Origin: Mucor racemosus
Taxonomy: Eukaryota > Mucoromycota > Mucoromycetes > Mucorales > Mucoraceae
DNA: 64,000 bases
Reading direction: 5' to 3'
NCBI GenBank assembly: GCA_027405735.1
Contig: JAPEHQ010000010.1
Span: forward strand, 1,302,001 to 1,366,000
Made by a program: the position numbers and the translations under genes. The notes below the pieces were generated by a model, which was not told where the DNA came from, made no database searches, and saw nothing but the letters and a program-made list of their open reading frames with translations. Shown piece after piece: positions 1 to 12,182 of this stretch (positions are counted from its first letter, which is position 1; each line of letters starts with the position of its first letter).

Positions 1-345
1 ATATATATATTTTATTCATCACACAAACACAACTCACATATTTACAACACCAAAATCATTTAATTATCCATCATCTATTATATTCCACCCAATCTTAAAA
101 GCAATTTTGTTTTCTCTTATTTTTTTACATATAAAATGTTTTCATTTTTTGTTACCTTTTAAAATTTTTAATGGTATCTTTAGACGTCTTTTATTCTGTC
201 TGTTTCTTTTTGTACCATACACATTAGATTTAAAGTTCTTCTGAGTTTTGATGGGAAATCTATAAAATTGCCTTGTTCACATTTTGTCTATTCGAATCAT
301 TCTTCTTCTTTTTCTTCTTAATTACTTTTTCTTTTATTTGATAAA

Positions 346-2700
346 ATGACAGTTGGTTCGTTACCATTTATTTCTCGTCGTTCCACTGTTTATGGAACTC
401 ATGCCATTGTGTCAAGTTCGTAAGGTTTATAATTATTGACTCAATAGGATGCAAATCTAAATCATTTAATTAGCCAACCTTTAGCAACTCAAGCTGGTAT
501 TGATATTCTAAAAAAAGGTGGAAATGCAGCTGTAAGTTGTTTTTATCTCCTAATATTGAAATCTACAGTATTTCTAATCATTCACACGATATAGGACGCT
601 GCTGTTGCTGTTGGTAATACACCATAGATTTAACATTTACCCGGTTACTAATTCAAATTGTTTTGTGTAGCTGCTGCATTGAATGTCACTGGTAAGTTAG
701 ATTGATGACAAACTATGAGTGTATATCAACAATCCTTAATCTTTTCTCAAGAACCGGGATCAACAGGCATTGGTGGTGATGCCTTTTGTCTCTTTTATAG
801 CGCAAAATCTAAAACAGTAAAGGGTCTCAATGGATCAGGAAGGTAACAATAAATAAATCATTAAACAGATCCAGTATTAAAATCATAATAGAACTCCCGC
901 AGCTCTGACCTTGGAGCACCTTCGCAAAGAAGGCATTACAGGCTCCTCTCTACCAACCACTACTGCTCATGCTGTAACTGTGCCTGGTGCTGCTGCTGCC
1001 TGGGTCGATACTGTCAAAGAATTTGGTTCTGGTAAAATTGATCTTACTACTATTCTTACTCCTGCAATTGATCTTGCTGAAAATGGGTAAGAAGGCATAC
1101 TATAATATTTATGGATGGGATTGTTACTCAACTTCCTTTTTACAGATTCCCTGTATCGCATATTTCTGCCAATTCTGTAAGCAAAGACCATTAGATCCAT
1201 CTTTTTAAAATTCTAACGCTCATCCTAAAATTTAGTGGAATGAAGAAACCAAGCAATTAATTGAAGCTAACCCTGGTACTCATGTTGAATGGCTCATTGA
1301 CAATAATAGAGCACCCAAAGAAGGTGAAATTATGTCTGTTCCCACACTTGCCCAGTAAGAATAGTATATTATTCCTTTTTGTATAACGTCTGATACTAAA
1401 ATCAAATCCAACAGAACCTTCCGAACCCTCGGTACTGAAGGCAAAGAAGGCTTTTATGGGGGTCGCATTGGTGAGGCCATTATAGATGCTCTCAAATCAA
1501 GAGGTGGAGTAATGACATTGGAAGACCTTGCTCAACATAATTCTGAGCTTATTGAACCTATTTCTCTTGATTATCATGATTGGACTGTTTGGGAAATTCC
1601 TCCCAATGGACAAGGCATTACCACGTTGATTGCATTGGGCATTATTGAAGAACTCGAGAAATCAGGTCGTATTGACTTTAAAGACATTAAGCATAATTCT
1701 GCCGAGTATGTACATATTGTCACAGAAGCCCTTCGTCTTGCTTTCGCTGACACCAGACATTATGTTGCTGATCCTCAAACGGAACATGTTCCCACAGAGG
1801 CTCTTTTGAGCAAAGAGTATCTCAAAGAACGTTCAGAGCTCATTGATTTGAATTATAGAAACAGTGATATTAGCAAAGGCTACCCCGAGAAGAGCGGAAA
1901 TACAGTTTATTTTTCAGTTGTAGACGAGGAAGGCAACGCTTGTAGTTTTATTGTAATTATAGTCACATATATCTTTGCTTGCACGAGCTAACTATGTTTT
2001 CGTAGAACTCTACTTTTATGCATTTTGGAGTAAGTATTTCCAGCACCTTTGTAACGATTTATATTAAAATATCATTCTTTTTCTTAGTCTCATATTGTAG
2101 TTGATAACACTGGCATTGTTTTACACAATCGTGGCTGCAATTTTGTATTAATTGAGGATCATCCCAACTGTCTTGGTCCAAGTAAGAGACCTTACCATAC
2201 TATCATTCCTTCAATGATTACTCGTAAATCAGATAATGGCCATGAACTCGAAGCTTGTTTCGGTGGTAACACATTTAAATTATCCCAAAAATATAATACA
2301 TTTTACTAATGTTTAAAATTCAGTAATGGGCGCTTTTATGCAGCCTCAGGGACAAGTTCAGGTGATTTTAAACATGAAGCATTATCAATCTAATCCTCAA
2401 CATGCTCTTGATCTCCCACGTCTTTGTATTGCACCTCCTAAGGGTAATCCTATGGTTTCTGGTAATGCATATGTATTCACTGAGGTTACTCAATCTGTCA
2501 TTTACTTGGAAGATGGCTTGCAAAATACCATTGAAGGATTGGAAGCCAAAGGTCATACATGCTATGTATTGCAAGATCATGCACGTTCTATGTTTGGTCG
2601 AGGCCAAATTATTCGTTCCATGATAGATGACAGAACTGGCAAAAGAGTGCTTGCAGCTGGCAGTGATCCCAGAGGCGATGGTTGTGCAACTGGTTGGTAA
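346..2700 (+). CDS. Gamma-glutamyltranspeptidase, YwrD-like (glutathione hydrolase proenzyme)
   Basis: Ntn-hydrolase of the gamma-glutamyltransferase family, which cleaves or transfers the gamma-glutamyl group of glutathione. The model has 12 exons: 346-419, 474-531, 595-613, 671-691, 752-842, 892-1086, 1146-1176, 1236-1354, 1415-1952, 2006-2029, 2088-2265 and 2324-2700. All introns are GT-AG and 49-63 nt, and phases close to 574 aa. Motifs in order: [10 protein letters not shown] near the N-terminus, [27 protein letters not shown], then [18 protein letters not shown], where Thr366 should be the autocatalytic cleavage site and nucleophile. The C-terminus has the family's [12 protein letters not shown] ending. 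No signal peptide is visible, as in the cytosolic-type YwrD branch. It converges on the eL13 gene, with 220 bp between stop codons. Several exons are very small (19, 21, 24 and 31 nt). The family is clear; the exact substrate is not. Confidence 0.93.
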
Positions 2701-2920
2701 AGAAAAGAACAATATCACTCCCTTTCATCTTTCCCCCACTCTTTGAACATTTTACTCAAATAATAAATGATACAGACAACATTTGTAAAACAAAACAAAA
2801 AAAAAGAACAAAACTTTATGGTAATTCCTTTTTTTTTATATACTTTATATATATAAAACGCATCTTCAGTCTTTTTTATTTGTTTCTTTGGATACGTTTC
2901 AATGAAGTTGGCTAAACAAT

Positions 2921-3691
2921 TTATTTCTTCTATAAAATTATTGAAAAATGTTAGTAAAAAGAAGTTTAAATGCTTACAAAACCAAATTACCTTGTTGGCC
3001 TCCTCCTCAGCCTTATCACGGGCACGCTTCTCACGAGCACCGAGAGTACGGGCAGCAGAGCGAGCATAACGGAGCTTCATGTAAGCATTGGTAGACTTCT
3101 CCTCAGCAGTGATAGCACGGGCTTCGGGAGCAGCAGCAATTTGCTCAACAGGGAAAAGAGGACCACGGAGTTGAACAGCAGAGGCGACCTCAGCAGCTTC
3201 GGCATCACCCTTCTTGGCCTTACCAGCCTTACGGGGGAAGACGATGAGCTTAGCCTTATAAGCCTTCAAACGTTGAACGTTGAGTTCGAGAGACTCGTTG
3301 GACTTGTTACGACGACGGAAATCGACGGCAATACCAATAGAGCGGGCTTCCTTGCGAGGGACACCAGCTTCCTATTCATGGTAAAATTGAAATGTTAATT
3401 TACCCCATTTCAATTCATTATCTACATTTTAAATTTTTTTTTTACCTTGAGTTCTTCGAGAGTGAAACCACGACCGCTTCTCAACTTCATGTTGTAACGG
3501 ACAGTAGGACAACGAACAGCAGGACGGAGAAGACCATCAATAGGTCTGGGAGCAATACGACCGGCCTTTTGGACACGTGCGATTCTTCTAGACTTCTTGC
3601 GACCAGCTTGGTCGAACCAAGTCTTGACACGGAGGTCCCATTGCTTGCGGAAATGCTGGTTAGGCAATTGGTTGTTGTGCTTCAAAACCAT
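2921..3691 (-). CDS. RPL13: 60S ribosomal protein eL13
   Basis: Large-subunit ribosomal protein eL13. Three exons on the minus strand: 3691-3446, 3371-2991 and a 9-nt last exon 2929-2921. The N-terminal half carries the family blocks [45 protein letters not shown] and GRGFTLEEL. Exon 2 gives [32 protein letters not shown] and ARAITAEEK. The last exon encodes only Lys-Lys-stop after the donor following EEEANK, giving 211 aa, the usual eL13 length. Reading through that donor would instead add a long unrelated tail, so the micro-exon is preferred. The splice is a 61-nt GT-AG intron, like the others here. Introns in ribosomal protein genes are common in fungi. Confidence 0.95.
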
Positions 3692-3721
3692 GGTCTATTA
3701 ACAATCGAATATTATATATAA

Positions 3722-6700
3722 ATGTTGAGAAAAAAAAAGTTAGACTTCGACTCAATATTATGTATTCTCCATCTGATAATCCAATGCAAAAGAATCCATC
3801 TAAAATCAATTCATCCATTTCATAACTTGCAATCTCTCTCTATTGATATTGATGGATTCCTAACAGGATATCTGGATACTACTCTCTATCTATACGTACG
3901 TAAGGATTACCAGTGAGGGGGAAAGAGAAAGACTACACTGCGTACATGGTGTTGGAAGCACCAAAACGTTGATTTTGGACCCCCGATGGATGTGCCGGAC
4001 AATGGCTTGCATTCAAAGCCTTCAGTGACTTGAATGTTTCGGGCCGATGAGTGCTATTTATACTTTATTTAACAGTAGAGTTCATTATTAAAAGATTATG
4101 AGTGAACGAGAGGAATTACGCAATAACATTTGGGCTGATAAGTTTTAAAATGTACATAAATTTAATCAGATGCTATTTGAGTAGAATCAGAAGCATTTGG
4201 ATTATATGGTTCAAAGGGAGGAATACATTTATTGTAAGAAAGCATGGTAACATCTCAGTATTCAAAAATATTTTTGCACATTAAATAGCATCCAATATAA
4301 ATAAGTGCCTAAATAAACATTATGAGATACAGAATAATCAAAGAAATTTTAATCTTTCCAACACAATCTGACAATGTGATCCAGAACACATACCATTCCA
4401 AGCTGCCATCTTCTCAAACCAAATGTGATTTCCAACTCATTATTAAGTATATGCAAACAAACGTTATATTATTTTGTTTATCAATTACTGGTTTGATAAA
4501 TCTGCTTGAAATGCACGAAAAATGTTTAAAACTGAAGAATGTACGATTTACTGATTCAATATAGTCATGAATTTTCGAAAAGAGTACCCCTGAACGGAGT
4601 AGAAATGTCAAATAGTTTCCAAATTTGGAGTAGTAGCTTAATTATGTTGATTGAGCTGATTTGTTAGCCGATACAAACATTTTACCCAACCAATTCTCTG
4701 CGAAAGGATGCTATTGTACGGCTCTCCCCAAGTACATTTACTTATCAGCATCATAATTTTTTTGACAGCATTTATGAAACTGATTTGTTACAATTGGTTT
4801 GTTTTCGTGAATACCAGTTCCTAAAATGTGTAGGAATCAGAAGAAAGCACATCATATAAAATAATCTTATATAGTTTATTGTGACTCAAAATTAATTTTA
4901 TAAGCCATTAAACCTTTTAAAGTCAATGTGCAGCACGTATAGTTTGTTTACCCATTCTTTAACTTATAAGTATCGAATTGATTTAAGCTTTGAAAGAGTT
5001 TCTCAGTGGTGGTGCAACTGCATTGAAACTCCGATATTTTTCTCAATGATTTCCGTATCCAAGAAAAAATGCAATTTCATCTTTCTTTCGTCTAAATATT
5101 TCTTTAGTACGTTTGACTAGTCAACCTTAGCTCTGTCCTGGATTTTATTATAATACTTTTAGAAAGCGATGTTCTTTGGTATCATCTACTGTATCAAGCG
5201 TAAAAAAGCATTCAAATAATAAAACATTTAGGAATGATGTTTGGTGCTTATGGTACTGTTATGGCCATCTTGGGAGCGTGATGAACAAGATATGTGGAAT
5301 ACTGGCTCTAAAGGACAGAAAATGAAGAAGTCGCTTACTCTTTTTTTGGATAAATTAAACTACCCATTGCTTCGAGTGGTATTGATAGTCGAATCAAATG
5401 CTATATTTTGGATTATTTGAAAAAGAAAATAATCATTTTGAATGTCGTTACAAAGACACTGTATTAATTCAAAAGCTTCTCAATAGTTTAATACATGGCT
5501 AGTCACTGTATTATGTATACACCTTACGCCCCTTTTTCTTTTGCTGTGTAAATCTTATTTTTAATAAAATTCTCATTCGGCCCATAAAAAAAAATGCAAA
5601 ATTTGAAAATGTGATCATTTTTTCGCATATATTTCGAAAAAATACTATGCGATTCGACAGAGCTTATTAATTGTAATAAATAGAGCTTTGAATTTTACGT
5701 CAAATGATGAAACTTTTTTGGAAATCCCTCACCAAGAAAATTGCACAATTTTGAAAAGTAAAAATAACAGTTTTACCCACAAAACTCTATTTTGAAAATA
5801 ATTAATAGTCAAATAAATGCTTTTATATAAATTACCGAAGAAATCTGATCATTTTCAGCTTAGAAAAGCCTTAGTAAAAAATCCCACTTTCCGGGTCAAA
5901 ATGCTAATTAAGCGATTTCAATCGATTTTTGCCTATACTTGCAAGGAATTTGAAGGTGGGTTTTCATCGTGGTTTCATCCCACAAAACCCAAGGAAAAAA
6001 TATAGAAAGAAGATATGTGGTCTAAGAGATAGCTTTAATCAAGTTTGAGCTTCTTATTCACACAATAAGTGCATTAAACAATCCCTCAAAGATATCATTT
6101 TTCTACCTATTTTAACAGGGTTTTGTCTGATATGAGCACGTATATTTTATAATGTAACTGAGTTTTTACATTTTGGTTTAGCGTTTATTTTAAATCGTCT
6201 ATTATTAGTCTTTGTGAATGCAAATCCAAAGAATTTCTTTGGCTTGGTTTTATATTGTACTTCGAAGACTTATAGAATTCTTCAAGTTTTAGATGTAAAA
6301 AAGAGCCTTATAACTGATTAACACACAAAAAAAAAAAAGGAAGAAAAACCATTGCGAATGGTGTATAATAAAAAGGAAATGCATTCCTTTATATGCCATG
6401 TACGATTCATATAGCCCTAAAATATACCAAACTTTCATAATAAAGTTTTTGTTTTAGTACAAATAATTACTTTTTTTTTCATGCGCTTTTTCCTTTTATT
6501 TTCAAATGTTTCCCAGTGCATCCCAATTAACTGTATTTCTTGAAGCATGCATATAAAGTTTAACTTTAAGGAAGGATGATTTACGATGTTATTACGATAT
6601 TTGTTCCTATCATTGAACATGAAGTCAAGTATATCAGCGGCGTATTTATACTAGAAAAGAAGCCATTAACATTTTCAACTATACGACATGCAAATGCTTT

Positions 6701-8817
6701 GATTAAAATTCAATAAAATCAAGCAATATTAAATTTGAGTATCAAAATGGAACATTACTCAGGTTGTAATTCGCAACATGACCTGTTTGTGGTTGTTGTG
6801 TATAATTGTGCGGGCTTATATGGAATGAAAGTACATGATATATATTTCTAATATAATATCATATAAATAGCCAATATCGTCATGTTTTGTCATGATTGAC
6901 GCTAAAGCGAAGAATCCTGATGAGAAGGGGACCTCCTCTTATTTTCTTTTTTCTTGACAAACAAAAATATTCGCTTTCCAGGAGTAACTATATTTGCATT
7001 TCTTCTCTTTCAGAATCGGGCGATGACCGATAATGGATAAAGTTTGTGATTTACTTTCATATAACTGCCATGTACAATTCATATCAAAAGTAGAAGAGGT
7101 TCTAATCTGCTGTCGTCGAATAACACTGAGCATCGATTATTATTACAAAAGATAATATCATGATATATATTTTTGCAATTTAGCGAATATAACTAACCAT
7201 TTTGGAGAAAAGACGTACGATTTATGGTTACAAAGAGAAAAAAGTTTTATTTTCCTTATAAATCATCACGTTGATTCACTTGAATTTAGTTCGCCGTTTC
7301 TAAAGATTAACTTACCTAAGCAAGGCTGAATTCCAACAAGATGTTTTAGTGTTGAGTAATTTTTAGATTTATTATCATTTTTTAGCATGTTAGAGCATGA
7401 CATGAAACAACCGTATTTTTCTTCACAATTTTTGTAATACTGTTTATTCATTTTTTATGCAATTTGCCAAGTAAATGTTTGTTTTACAGGCACCAATGTT
7501 GGTTAATTTCTGTTAATTTCTATCTAAAATTGCAAAAAAAAAAAAGCAACTGCTTTTGAAATGGGGTTTTGATTGTTTGCATTTTATTATATGGTAAAGT
7601 TAGTATAGTATAGCAGAGCATCATTCGGGGCATGAACAATTGACTCATTTTGTCCAAAAAGACAGCCTGAAACCATTCTACTAATAAGGAAGCCGTGGGG
7701 AAGGTGTAGGGATAAATGTCACCTCATCTTTTCACTTACACCCTTCTCCCCTTCCATAAAATGGTACCATTTTATATTGACAAAAGAATAGAAAATATCT
7801 ACATCCAACATAAAATCACATAAAAATTAAATAGCTAAAAATCTATTTTATCTTGATTTTAACTATAAAGAAAATAAAAAGAAAAATCTTAAAAAACGCA
7901 TCAGTCGATGTTTTCTCTTTTTACTAGAAACACGGATCAGTTTGTAATGGCATATGTCATTTCAAAGTTTTATTTTATTTTTATACATGAATCTTTTTGT
8001 ATGAGTAATTACATAAAGTACAAAAGTAATACAAAGAAATGCAGCCGATCGGTGATAGATTTCTTGCATGTAATTGCAAACGTTATTGTTTAGGTGAATG
8101 TGGTTTGGACTCAAAGTGGAAATCTTTCATTATGTTTTAGAACATCTTTTAGGACCCTGTTTGTCACCTCAGGGCAGGGCCTAATAAACCGAAATTTAAT
8201 AAATAGAAAGACTATATAGAAATCGATTCAGACTTATTGAATAATCGCCGTCTAAACCAATTTGTTCCATTTCTCATGATTCCTCATGCTTTATAGCGTA
8301 ATGATAGCATATCATGTTGATATATACTCCTTTTCTTTGATAAATGTCAAGGTTAACTTTGTATCAAATGTTATTAGTTTAAAATAAATGAGTAGACATT
8401 GTAATTGGGATTTTCCAAGGTTGAAACTGTACAAATAAAATGCTATTATAGTTTTCTTTTTTGGCGGGTTATTACGGAAATTTAATAGACCATGTCTGTT
8501 TAAGGGAAGTTCCTCAAATACTTTCGGCTCATAGGGAACGAATCATTAGGTAGCGGAAGTAAAGTGGTTGTCGATGTGGGATGGGTTGCAGTGCGGGGCA
8601 GCAGGCGTTATTGGTGGTGTCCCAATGCCAAAGTTGTACAACTGAGTTTTGAAGGTGAAAGGAATCCCGTGTGATCCCACTTCGACCGGTTTCACTCCAC
8701 TTCGTTATTCCATTTATAAAGGACGGGAATTTCTTGTATGGAATAGTTTGACCTTTTTTTTGTTTTTTATTCTACATTTTCCCCCTTTATTATAATACAC
8801 AAATTAATATTACTATA
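3722..8817. other. Gene-free AT-rich region
   Basis: About 5.1 kb between eL13 and the WRKY-like gene with no supported gene. The part next to 3722-4080 must hold the eL13 promoter and 5' leader (GC-richer patch at about 3915-4040). The part at about 8520-8817, which is less AT-rich and has a TATA-like element near 8712, is the likely promoter of the downstream gene. In between, open frames are short and lack family motifs. The stretch 5570-6000 resembles in composition the AT-rich repeat-like DNA elsewhere in the window, but I could not align it to a defined element. Confidence 0.5.
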
Positions 8818-10106
8818 ATGAACGATTTCAGCTATCCTTCAATGTCAAAGGACATGTCAAAGGTTGGCGGAATTCTTTATCCAGAAACATCAACTTTCTC
8901 TCGTCCTAATCCAATTAACAAATCCAATTCGTTCTCTCAATCACAGGAATATGATCAATGGAGAAGTAATTCTTTGCCAACATCTGTCTCTATGACATTG
9001 CCAACAAATACAAACATGAATGCTAGCATTAATAATAACAATAATACCAATATGAATAATAACAATAATAGTAATCCTGCTATTAATCCTGTTTCTTGTG
9101 ATCTTCAAGATGTTATTATATACTATCAATCTCAACCTGAACTTTTACGTTTAATCTTATTAAGTAAAGTCGAAGAAGATAAAAGAAGAGCTGAAGAAGC
9201 AAAATTAAGGGCTAAAGAACTCGATATGTTTTTACTTCAACAACAGCAACAAATGACAAATGGAACACCTCAAACTCCAGATGCTTCAATCATGTCTTCA
9301 ACCCCACCATCAATTATCACAAATCATTCTGGCAATAATATGTTGAATAATTGTACTACCACAGCAAGCACCCCTACTACTACCAATACTGGAACTAACA
9401 ATTTATTAAACACTAATCAATTTGGTCAAATCCCAAGAAGACCTAGTGCTTTAGAAATGTTAATGGATGATTCTGATTGTAACCGTCGTGATTCAGCTCT
9501 TGGTTCCTCCTTTGATGGTAGCGCAAATTCTGATGAACTTGATGATCGTACATTTAGTCCTAACTCTACATCGGCAGCAGCAGCAACATCTATGCTCTCA
9601 ATGAGGTAAGATATCTGCTTTATTAATTTACATTAGTTTATAATCTAACTCTTTACTCTACTAGTTTCACTGCTGAACCAATGCTGCCTGCTAGAAATTC
9701 TCTCCATCCTCTTTCCCCACCTTATACTCTCAATAATAACAATCAACAAGTTGATGATACATTTTCGTCTCAGATTAAACCAAATACTTCACCTGTTGAA
9801 CCTCCTCGTCGCTATGATTCTTACTTTCCCCAACGCCCTCGTCGTAGACGTGAAATGCAGGCCATTTCAAAGATTGTTGAAACAAGAGATTATCCTTATG
9901 TTGACGGTTTCTTTTGGAAAAACAATGGTAATACTATTCAAAAGAAAACTGGAAACAAGAGTGTTTACTACAAATGCTCCAACAGCAGTAAGGGTTGCCC
10001 TGTAAACAAGACTGTTACCTGGAAAGAAAATGGTGAATATTTGATCAAATACAGAGGTGAACATCTTGCTGAATGCGGTAAAGTTCAACGTATTGTCGAC
10101 ATGTAA
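8818..10106 (+). CDS. WRKY/GCM1-superfamily zinc-finger transcription factor
   Basis: Probable DNA-binding protein of 409 aa, two exons (8818-9605 and 9665-10106; 59-nt GT-AG intron). The N-terminal part has Asn-rich low complexity (about residues 68-87), then a likely coiled coil at about 106-145 ending in a Gln run. A Ser/Asp-rich segment follows, including RRDSALGSSFDGS. A basic patch (PRRRRE, about 321-326) precedes the C-terminal domain at about 341-402. That domain follows the WRKY layout: DGFFWKNNGN in place of DGYRWRKYGQK, then VYYKCSNSSKGCPVNKTV, then YRGEHLAEC. Likely zinc ligands are Cys367, Cys374, His396 and Cys400, giving Cx6C and Hx3C instead of the plant Cx4-7C and HxH/HxC. 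The WRKY-GCM1 superfamily also contains FLYWCH and Mutator/FAR1-type fingers, so a host gene domesticated from a transposase is possible. Confidence 0.8.
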
Positions 10107-10714
10107 TTTTAATTTTTCTGTAATTCTTAATTGTATATATATAAATCATATAATACCTCTCCATCTCCTTTATCTAAAGAAAAAAAAATTACTCATATTT
10201 CCCCACACTCTACACATTGTACCAACAGTTTCTATTCATTGCTTTTATTCTAAAATCCCATCTCATAGTATCAAAATAAATAAATGTTCAAGAAAAATAA
10301 AAATTAAAAGATATTCGTGGAGCAGGTTCTCTTTCGTTTAACTTTCTTTTTTTTTTTCTTTTTTTATATCGAATTCTATATTTGCTTTGACAAATGCCAG
10401 GATTCACTACTCACCTTTGACAACAAAACGTTGTTATTTGAAAAATGTTCAGTGCAGTATGGTAATCGTTTTGGTGCTTTTAAACACCATAATTTAATAG
10501 AATATATTGTAATACGTGATGATCAACATGTTTTGTATTTTCCTTTGTGATTATTTTTGCTCGTGAGAAGTTGGTCTTTTTTTAGATGAAAGTCTAAATT
10601 CAAGATCTTCCCATCAGAAAACCGCGGGAGATCAGAATATTGCTATGTTACTCTTTTGGCGTACAAAGAACCTATTTTATTCACTTTATTAATGTCTATC
10701 GCGACATATGTATA
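10107..10714. other. 3' flank of the WRKY-like gene, no gene seen
   Basis: AT-rich intergenic stretch containing the 3' UTR of the upstream gene, with short poly-A and poly-T runs. Small open frames here show no family motif and are not called. Confidence 0.4.
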
Positions 10715-10990
10715 CGTAATGAGTCAAGCATTTCAGTTTCATTCATGCAAAACCTCGCCTCATTCATTATATAAATACTACAAGGAAATCGTTACATGAT
10801 CCCTTGTAGATTTATCTGTCGTGTTGTACCCCCCCCCTTCATTTTTATTTATTCATTAATAAACGTCTAATTTACAAATAAGAACACCAACCTCTATCAA
10901 TCCAGTGATCGCCAAATCATAATAACAAGAATAATATCTATAAGTGTATTATCCACCTTTGTTATTAGTCCAAAATTACAGATAATTACA
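10715..10990 (+). repeat. Solo LTR, family A
   Basis: Diverged copy of the LTR seen at 60106-60377. It is alignable along its whole length: TAATGAGTCAAGCATTTCAG at the start, a TATA region, CCCTTGTAGATTTATCTGTC, and AATTACA at the end. The first base is C in place of the usual T. Flanking 5-mers (gtata and atata) match 4 of 5, a weakened target-site duplication. A run of nine C at about 10830 is specific to this copy. No internal retroelement sequence adjoins it, so it is a solo LTR. Confidence 0.85.
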
Positions 10991-11365
10991 ATATATATTA
11001 TTATTATGATATAAAATCAAAACTTAATCCAGTGTTAATATTAGGTAATATAAAAAAATTTAAATGTGAAAGAAGGCTGTTGGTGAAAAATAATTAGGTT
11101 GCAAGCATTGATTTAGCCTTTACGACAGGCCTTTTTGCTATTTAAAACATATCATATATATGTACTTTCAGAACTACTGTATTAAACAGTTTAAATGACG
11201 GTTTTAACAATAATTGCGATATGTTAAAAAAACTTTAGTTTTAGGCAAAATTTATTCACCGATTGGGCAGTATTAAAAAATTATTATTTGAAGCATTTTG
11301 AAGTAATTTAGGTCGATTTGAAGGGGTAAATACTCAATGCCATAAAGATTGACAGATATCAGTCA

Positions 11366-11475
11366 AAAAGTTACACTCCATAAATTAAAAAGTTAAACTC
11401 CATATATTACAAGTTACACTCCATATATTATAAGTTACACTCCATATACTTTAGAAGTTACACTCCACAAGTTAA
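11366..11475. repeat. Short tandem repeat, five units of AAGTTACACTCCATA
   Basis: Five spaced units of roughly 21-24 bp built on aagttacactccata, inside repeat R. The second unit has aactcc for cactcc. The corresponding sites in the other R copies (39405-39470 and 40860-40925) have only three units, so the array varies in copy number. Confidence 0.85.
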
Positions 11476-12182
11476 AATGGATTTTTTTTCCTAAAAATCA
11501 GATTTCCAACATTTTTCCCATAAATTTTTTCATATGCTGAGGTAAGAGCGAATTCTAATACCAGTTAATGCTGCAATAATTATGGTGTTATTCATATATT
11601 TTTAGCTATTTTTTTTTGCGGAGATATAGCCATTCAAAAAATTATAGGAATATCAGAAAAACAAGCATACCTATTGGTTTTATTAAGTAAACATTACTTG
11701 CAATGATAATAAAAGTTTTTTGTCTATATTAGAGGTATATTATTTGTTAGATACAAATAGAGCCAAAATAAAAATTCAAAGGATTTACCCCATAAAACAC
11801 ACCAAAAACGTATAAATTACTAATATCATTTTCCAGTAAGTTATCAAACAAAATGTCAGTTCCATAAAAATAATTTCGAGCAACAACATATATAGATCTA
11901 TTTTTAGCTTTTTCAAAAAAATCAATTTTTCAAGGAGTAGTGAAGATTTGAAGGTGTAGTCTTGTTTTTTGACCCCAACCCTCATCCAAAAATCGCGGTT
12001 TTGAGCGATTTTCATAACAAAATAGCAAAAATCTCTTGCTGAAATTAGTTTGATTGGATACAGATTTTTAAGGGCTACAAATAACAATTAATTGTCTACA
12101 GACTATCACTATAGCATCTGTCGAATAAATTCGGAAAAACCGATAATTTTTTCTTCCAACTTTGGTTTTTACAGCTTAAATA

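Noticed and set aside
2715..2990. Long C-terminal extension of eL13 by read-through
   Set aside because: The extension is low-complexity and unlike any eL13; a clean intron plus a 9-nt exon restores the usual end.
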